Position numbers and translations under genes: made by a program
The notes under the pieces: generated by a model
Databases searched by the model: none
What the model was told of the DNA's origin: nothing
Seen by the model: the letters and a program-made list of their open reading frames with translations, nothing else
Shown here: piece by piece, positions 59,749-64,000 of the stretch
Layout: every line of letters starts with the position of its first letter
Numbering within the stretch: the first letter of the stretch is position 1
Origin: Pseudomonas capeferrum
GTDB lineage: Bacteria; Pseudomonadota; Gammaproteobacteria; Pseudomonadales; Pseudomonadaceae
Assembly: GCF_000731675.1 (NCBI RefSeq)
Contig: NZ_JMIT01000001.1
Coordinates: forward strand, 2,355,714-2,419,713
Direction of reading: 5' to 3'
Length of the DNA stretch: 64,000 nt

Positions 59749-60891
59749 TCAGCCATCACGCCGCAAATCCGGCGGAATCGGCAGATCGTCTTTCAAAGGC
59801 TCCGGCCGCTTGCCCTTGCCCGACCGGTACTGACGTATCTGGAACACATACGCCAGCACCTGCGCCACCGCCAGGTACAACCCCGCCGGGATCTCATGCT
59901 CAAGCTCGGTGGAGTAATAGATCGCCCGCGCCAGCGCCGGCGACTCAAGAATCTGCACCTTGTGCGCAACGCCGATTTCGCGAATCTTCAGTGCCATGAA
60001 ATCAGTACCCTTGGCCAGCAACAGCGGCGCCGCCCCGCCCTTCTCCGGGTCGTATTGCAGCGCCACCGCATAGTGCGTCGGGTTCGTGATGATCACGTCC
60101 GCCTGCGGCACCGCGGCCATCATGCGCCGTTGCGATGCTTCGCGCTGCAACTGGCGAATACGCTGCTTGACCTCAGGCTTGCCCTCCGAGTCCTTGTACT
60201 CGTCACGCACTTCCTGCTTGGTCATCTTCATTTTCTTGTGCGTCTGCCACAGCTGGAACGGCACGTCCGCTGCCGCGATCAACAGCAACCCCGCCGACAT
60301 CCACAACGCACTCCAACCCACCACCTGCAAACTGTGGATGATCGCCTGCTCCAGCGGCTCGTTGGCAATCGACAACAACGCCTGGCGGTCACTGACCAGC
60401 ACCACCACCGCCACGATCAGGATCGCGAAGAACTTGACCAGTGCCTTGAGCAATTCGGTCAGGGAATTCATCGAGAACATCCGTTTGATCCCCGACAGCG
60501 GGCTCATGCGGCTGAATTTCGGCTGTAGCAGGCTGCCGGAAAATACAAAACCGCCCAGCGCGATCGGGGCAACGAACGAGATCACGAACAGCAAGATCAG
60601 CACCGGCTGCACCGCCCAGATCGCCATCTTGCCGGAGGCCAGCAGGAATGCGCCCATCGACCGCTCGTCGACGATGATCTCGCGGGTCAGGCTGAAGTTC
60701 ATGCGCATCAGGTTCAGCAGCGTCTCGGCCAGGTGCCCGCCAAACATCAGCAGGCCACCGGCGCCGGCCAGGGTCACCGCCACGGTGTTCAGCTCCTTGG
60801 AGCGGGCAACCTCGCCTTTTTCACGCGCGTCGCGTTTGCGCTTTTCGGTGGGGTCTTCTGTTTTGTCCTGACCGCTCTCGCTTTCAGCCAT
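59749..60891 (-). CDS. flhB: Flagellar export switch protein FlhB
   Basis: 380-residue export apparatus protein with four membrane helices and a cytoplasmic domain. The self-cleaving NPTH is at residues 270-273 (VIITNPTHYAVALQY). The polybasic N-terminus (TEDPTEKRKRDAREKGEVARS) is typical. Cleavage between Asn270 and Pro271 lets the apparatus switch from hook to filament export on a FliK signal. 2 bases after fliR. Confidence 0.96.
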   Translation of the reverse strand: MAESESGQDKTEDPTEKRKRDAREKGEVARSKELNTVAVTLAGAGGLLMFGGHLAETLLNLMRMNFSLTREIIVDERSMGAFLLASGKMAIWAVQPVLILLFVISFVAPIALGGFVFSGSLLQPKFSRMSPLSGIKRMFSMNSLTELLKALVKFFAILIVAVVVLVSDRQALLSIANEPLEQAIIHSLQVVGWSALWMSAGLLLIAAADVPFQLWQTHKKMKMTKQEVRDEYKDSEGKPEVKQRIRQLQREASQRRMMAAVPQADVIITNPTHYAVALQYDPEKGGAAPLLLAKGTDFMALKIREIGVAHKVQILESPALARAIYYSTELEHEIPAGLYLAVAQVLAYVFQIRQYRSGKGKRPEPLKDDLPIPPDLRRDG

Positions 60892-60893
60892 GC

Positions 60894-61670
60894 TCAGCGC
60901 GCCCTCGCCAGATCACGCAGCCATTGCAGCGCATCGCTGGCCAATGCCTGGTAGTGGGAAAGAATATCGGCCAGGCCTATCCAGAAAATCCCCATGCCCA
61001 TGACCAGGGTCAGCGGGAAGCCGATAGAGAAGATGTTCAACTGCGGCGCCGCACGCGTCATCACGCCAAAGGCGATGTTCACCACCAGCAAGGCTGCAAT
61101 CACCGGCAAGATCAGCAATAGCCCGGCGCCAAACACCCAGCCCAGGCGCCCGGCCATTTCCCAGAACTGATTGACCACCAGCGCGTTGCCTACCGGCAAG
61201 GTGGTGAAGCTTTCGGTGAGCACCTCGAACACCACCAGGTGCCCGTTCATCAACAGAAACAGCACGCTGATCAGCATGGTCATGAACTGGCTGATCACCG
61301 TGACGTTGACACCGTTGGCCGGGTCGACCATCGAGGCGAAGGCCATGCCCATCTGCACCGCGACGATCTGGCCGGCGATGACGAAGGCCTGGAACAGCAA
61401 CTGCAACGAGAAACCGAACAACGCCCCGACGATGACCTGCTCACCACACAGCAGCAGCCCCTGCAGGCTCAACGGGTCGAATTCGGGCAACGGCGGCAGC
61501 GCCGGCACGATCACCACGGTGATGGCCACCGCCACGTACAGGCGCACCCGCGCCGGCAGCATGCGCGTGCCAAAGATCGGCATGGTCATCAGCACCGCCG
61601 TCACCCGGAACAACGGCAGGATGAAGGTGGCGACCCAGGTGCCGATCTGCGCGTCGGTCAGCTCCAGCAT
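60894..61670 (-). CDS. fliR: Flagellar export protein FliR
   Basis: 258-residue membrane protein of the export gate core (FliPQR). Starts MLELTDAQIGTWVATFILPL; MGMAFASMVDPANGVNVTVI is the conserved central loop. Seven bases after fliQ. Confidence 0.95.
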   Translation of the reverse strand: MLELTDAQIGTWVATFILPLFRVTAVLMTMPIFGTRMLPARVRLYVAVAITVVIVPALPPLPEFDPLSLQGLLLCGEQVIVGALFGFSLQLLFQAFVIAGQIVAVQMGMAFASMVDPANGVNVTVISQFMTMLISVLFLLMNGHLVVFEVLTESFTTLPVGNALVVNQFWEMAGRLGWVFGAGLLLILPVIAALLVVNIAFGVMTRAAPQLNIFSIGFPLTLVMGMGIFWIGLADILSHYQALASDALQWLRDLARAR

Positions 61671-61677
61671 GGCCGTA

Positions 61678-61947
61678 TCAACCGATCAGCTGCGGGATGC
61701 TGGTGTAGAGGGTGGTGATGTACTCCATGAACTTCTGCACCAGCCACGGCCCGGCGACGATCAGCGTAACCAGCATCACCAGCAGGCGCGGCAGAAAGCT
61801 CAGGGTCTGTTCGTTGATCTGCGTGGCAGCCTGGAACATCGCCACCATCAGGCCCACCAGCAGGCTCGGCACCACCAGGATGGCGACCATCAGCGTGGTC
61901 ATCCAGAGGGCATCGCGGAACAGGTCGACAGCAACTTCAGGGGTCAT
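61678..61947 (-). CDS. fliQ: Flagellar export protein FliQ
   Basis: 89-residue two-helix protein (MTPEVAVDLFRDALWMTTLMV; QINEQTLSFLPRLLVMLV between the helices), right size and order for FliQ. Confidence 0.95.
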   Translation of the reverse strand: MTPEVAVDLFRDALWMTTLMVAILVVPSLLVGLMVAMFQAATQINEQTLSFLPRLLVMLVTLIVAGPWLVQKFMEYITTLYTSIPQLIG

Positions 61948-61968
61948 GCGTGGCTCTCCTTGGCAGCG

Positions 61969-62724
61969 TCAGACGCCGCCGAAACTACTGGCCAGGGTGC
62001 CCATGATCAGCGCCCAGCCATCGACCAGGACGAACAGCATGATCTTGAACGGCAGCGAAATGATCAGCGGTGACAGCATCATCATACCCATCGCCATCAG
62101 CACGCTGGCGACCACCATGTCGATGATCAGGAACGGGATGAAGATCATGAAACCGATCTGGAACGCGGTCTTGAGCTCGGAGGTGACGAAGGCCGGTACC
62201 AGGATGGTCAGCGGCACCTGGTCGGGGCCGGCGATGTCGGTGCGCTTGGACAGGCGCATGAACAGGTCCAGGTCGCTCTGCCGGGTTTGTGCCAGCATGA
62301 AGTCCTTGAGTGGCCCCTGGGCTTTGTCGATGGCCTGCTGGGCGGTCATCTGTTCCTTCAGGTACGGCTGCAGGGCATCCTGGTTCACCCGGTCGAACAC
62401 CGGCGCCATGATGAACATGGTCAAGAACAGCGCCATGCCGGTCAGGATCTGGTTCGAAGGCGTCTGCTGCAAACCCAGGGCCTGACGCAAAATCGAGAAG
62501 ACGATGATGATGCGGGTGAAGCTGGTCATCAGGATGACGAACGCCGGGATGAAACTCAGCGCCGTCATGATCAGCAGGATCTGCAGGCTGACCGAATACT
62601 CCTGCTGCCCGTCCGCCCCATTGGACAGGGTAATGGCCGGGATCGACAGCGGGTCGGCGGCCAGGGCCAACGGCGCGGCCAGCAGCAGCGCCAGAGTCAA
62701 CATCATGCGCAGCACGCCGATCAT
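61969..62724 (-). CDS. fliP: Flagellar export protein FliP
   Basis: 251-residue core gate subunit. Signal-like N-terminus ([20 protein letters not shown]), then [37 protein letters not shown] and [23 protein letters not shown], the two FliP signatures. ATG 62724 overlaps the fliO stop (TGATG); a GTG one codon earlier is possible. Confidence 0.95.
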   Translation of the reverse strand: MIGVLRMMLTLALLLAAPLALAADPLSIPAITLSNGADGQQEYSVSLQILLIMTALSFIPAFVILMTSFTRIIIVFSILRQALGLQQTPSNQILTGMALFLTMFIMAPVFDRVNQDALQPYLKEQMTAQQAIDKAQGPLKDFMLAQTRQSDLDLFMRLSKRTDIAGPDQVPLTILVPAFVTSELKTAFQIGFMIFIPFLIIDMVVASVLMAMGMMMLSPLIISLPFKIMLFVLVDGWALIMGTLASSFGGV

Positions 62725-63170
62725 CACTTGTTGTCCTTAGGGTCCTTGCCCATCAGCTCCATCAGCCGCTGGGCGAACTCCGGCGTCGCCTGACGAGCAG
62801 TGGCGAGCACTTCCACGGGTTCGGCCAGCACATGCAAAGCCTCGATACTGCCTGGGGTATGGCCGATCAGGATCTGCTCCTTGCCGACCTGCACCAGCAA
62901 CAGCCGGTCACGCGGGCCGATGGCCCGGCTGCCGACGATCTCGATCACCTGCCCACCCTTGACCGCCGTGCCTTGCATACGGCGCAACAACCAGGCCAGG
63001 AAGAAGATCAGGCCCACCACCAGCAGCAGGCCAAAGACCATCTGCGCCAGTTGCCCACTCAGGCTGCCGGGTGCGGCGGCGGTGGTCGCCGCAGGGCTGG
63101 CCGCCGCACAGGCCAACTGGCTGGCGAACAGCCCGGCAAAGGCGGCGCTGGCGCGCATCGAGCCCTTCAC
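62724..63170 (-). CDS. fliO: Flagellar assembly protein FliO
   Basis: 148-residue FliO, which helps FliP form its ring. Signal-like N-terminus, one membrane helix ([20 protein letters not shown] near residue 43), then the cytoplasmic [36 protein letters not shown] 63170 directly follows the fliN stop; ATG 63158 with AAGGG a few bases upstream is an equally good start (144 residues). Confidence 0.9.
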   Translation of the reverse strand: MKGSMRASAAFAGLFASQLACAAASPAATTAAAPGSLSGQLAQMVFGLLLVVGLIFFLAWLLRRMQGTAVKGGQVIEIVGSRAIGPRDRLLLVQVGKEQILIGHTPGSIEALHVLAEPVEVLATARQATPEFAQRLMELMGKDPKDNK

Positions 63171-63635
63171 TCAGCGCAGCTTCTTGATACGTTCGCTGGG
63201 GCTGATCACGTCGGTCAGGCGGATGCCGAACTTCTCGTTGACCACCACCACTTCGCCATGGGCGATCAAGGTGCCGTTGACCAGCACGTCGAGCGGCTCA
63301 CCGGCCAGGCGATCGAGTTCGATCACCGAACCCTGGTTGAGCTGCAGCAGGTTGCGGATGTTGATCTCGGTACTGCCCACTTCCATGGAAATGTTCACCG
63401 GGATATCCAGGATCACGTCCAGGTTGGGGCCTTCGAGGCTGACATTTTCGTTCGGCCGCGGCGAGCTGGCGAACTCTTCCATCGGCAGGCGGCCCGCGCC
63501 GCTGTTGCCGGTGTCGCCGCCCAGCAGCGCATCGATATCGGCTTGGCCGGCGTCACCGGTTTCCTCCAGCGCCGCAGCCCATTCGTCGGCCAGGGCCTGA
63601 TCCTCTGGGGAGGTGATCTCGTTTTCGTTAGCCAT
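63171..63635 (-). CDS. fliN: Flagellar C-ring protein FliN
   Basis: 154-residue switch protein. The acidic N-terminus (residues 1-60) includes QADIDALLGGD; the C-terminal SpoA domain has DVILDIPVNISMEVGSTEINIRNLLQL, GEPLDVLVNGTLIAHGEVVVVNEKFGIRLTDVIS. ATG 63635 with GAGGA 6 bases upstream. 47 bases from fliM. Confidence 0.95.
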   Translation of the reverse strand: MANENEITSPEDQALADEWAAALEETGDAGQADIDALLGGDTGNSGAGRLPMEEFASSPRPNENVSLEGPNLDVILDIPVNISMEVGSTEINIRNLLQLNQGSVIELDRLAGEPLDVLVNGTLIAHGEVVVVNEKFGIRLTDVISPSERIKKLR

Positions 63636-63682
63636 GATTTCCTCGACAGGCATTCAATTCGTAGTGAGCGACCGGCACGCCG

Positions 63683-64000
63683 TCAGCGGCGTTCGATCGG
63701 GTCGATGATCTGCAGCGCCAGGTTGCCCTTGTGCGAGCCCAGGCGCGCCTTGAACGACGGCACGCCGTTGGCGCGCAACACCAGGTGTTCGGGCAGCTCC
63801 ACCGGGATCACATCGCCCGGCTGCATGTGCAGGATGTCGCGCAGCTTCAGCTGGCGGCGGGCGACGGTGGCGGTCAAGGGCACGGCAACGTCCAGCACGT
63901 CCTCGCGCAGGGCCTTGACCCAGCGCTCGTCCTGGTCGTCCAGGTCAGACTGGAAGCCGGCATCCAGCATCTCGCGCACCGGCTCGATCATCGAGTACGG
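63683..64000 (-). CDS. fliM: Flagellar switch protein FliM (3' part)
   Basis: The last 105 codons of fliM; the 5' part lies beyond the window end. PYSMIEPVREML, then RRQLKLRDILHMQPGDVIPVELPEHLVLRANGVPSFKARLG is the C-terminal SpoA-like domain of FliM. Its N-terminal CheY-binding peptide is not in the window. Confidence 0.95.
   Translation of the reverse strand, partial: PYSMIEPVREMLDAGFQSDLDDQDERWVKALREDVLDVAVPLTATVARRQLKLRDILHMQPGDVIPVELPEHLVLRANGVPSFKARLGSHKGNLALQIIDPIERR

Noticed and set aside
1..64000. Search for CRISPR arrays, insertion sequences, prophage, tRNA or rRNA genes
   Set aside because: No regularly spaced direct repeats, transposase or integrase genes, cloverleaf sequences or rRNA segments were seen; the repeats present are REP-like.

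Overview
The window is chromosomal DNA from a Pseudomonas of the P. putida group. The evidence is the high-GC coding style, the gene order (a purine/glyoxylate cluster, then a ccm cluster, then flhA-flhF-fleN-fliA-cheYZAB-motCD), and many REP-type palindromes of the P. putida kind between genes. Nearly all of it is protein-coding. I see no rRNA, tRNA, CRISPR array, insertion sequence or prophage.

Region 1 (1-17601) is a nearly complete route from purines to pyruvate. It holds an AzgA-type permease, HiuH, PuuE, UraD, AllA, the membrane urate hydroxylase PuuD with a cytochrome c tail, a urate/xanthine permease, and two tandem Tsx/OmpK-like porins. Further on are a RutR-like regulator, a GlcG-like protein divergent from gcl, and gcl-hyi-glxR-glycerate kinase-pyruvate kinase. 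Urate is oxidised and opened to allantoin and allantoate. Ureidoglycolate is split to glyoxylate and urea, and two glyoxylates are condensed and reduced to glycerate, then pyruvate. The allantoicase step is not encoded here. Region 2 (17795-33456) is mixed: urea channel, ion channel, sulfate-binding protein, MscS-like channel, methyltransferase, EamA exporter with an Lrp regulator, an NCS1 permease with a hydantoin/allantoin-racemase homologue, a DadA-like oxidase, a histidine phosphatase, an FKBP, a PhzF-like protein, a hydroxyacid dehydrogenase and a small lipoprotein.

Region 3 (33469-40391, minus strand) is a full cytochrome c maturation operon, ccmABCDEFGHI, including a 58-residue CcmD. 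Region 4 (40417-45281, plus strand) is an island between the ccm and chemotaxis clusters. It has a FliK-like protein, a stand-alone FlhB C-terminal-domain homologue, and a 910-residue protein with a TcdA/TcdB-type glycosyltransferase domain. A sigma28-like promoter precedes the first gene. Region 5 (45315-64000, minus strand) is the chemotaxis/flagellar cluster: DUF2802 protein, cheW, parP, parC, motD, motC, cheB, cheA, cheZ, cheY, fliA, fleN, flhF, flhA, flhB, fliR, fliQ, fliP, fliO, fliN and the 3' part of fliM.

Control signals tie region 1 to the NCS1 locus. The palindrome TTGTATACAA, or its one-base variant TTGTACACAA, occurs seven times: in pairs in front of hiuH/puuE, glcG-like/gcl and the NCS1 permease, and once just before the FliK-like gene. 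I propose it is the operator of a GntR-type repressor such as GclR, whose gene is outside the window. Good -24/-12 (sigma54) promoters precede puuE, the second porin, the NCS1 permease and flhA. Two RutR-like sites lie upstream of the NCS1 permease. The strongest candidates for new biology are the glycosyltransferase-toxin-like gene, its flagellar-export-like neighbours, and the operator network.
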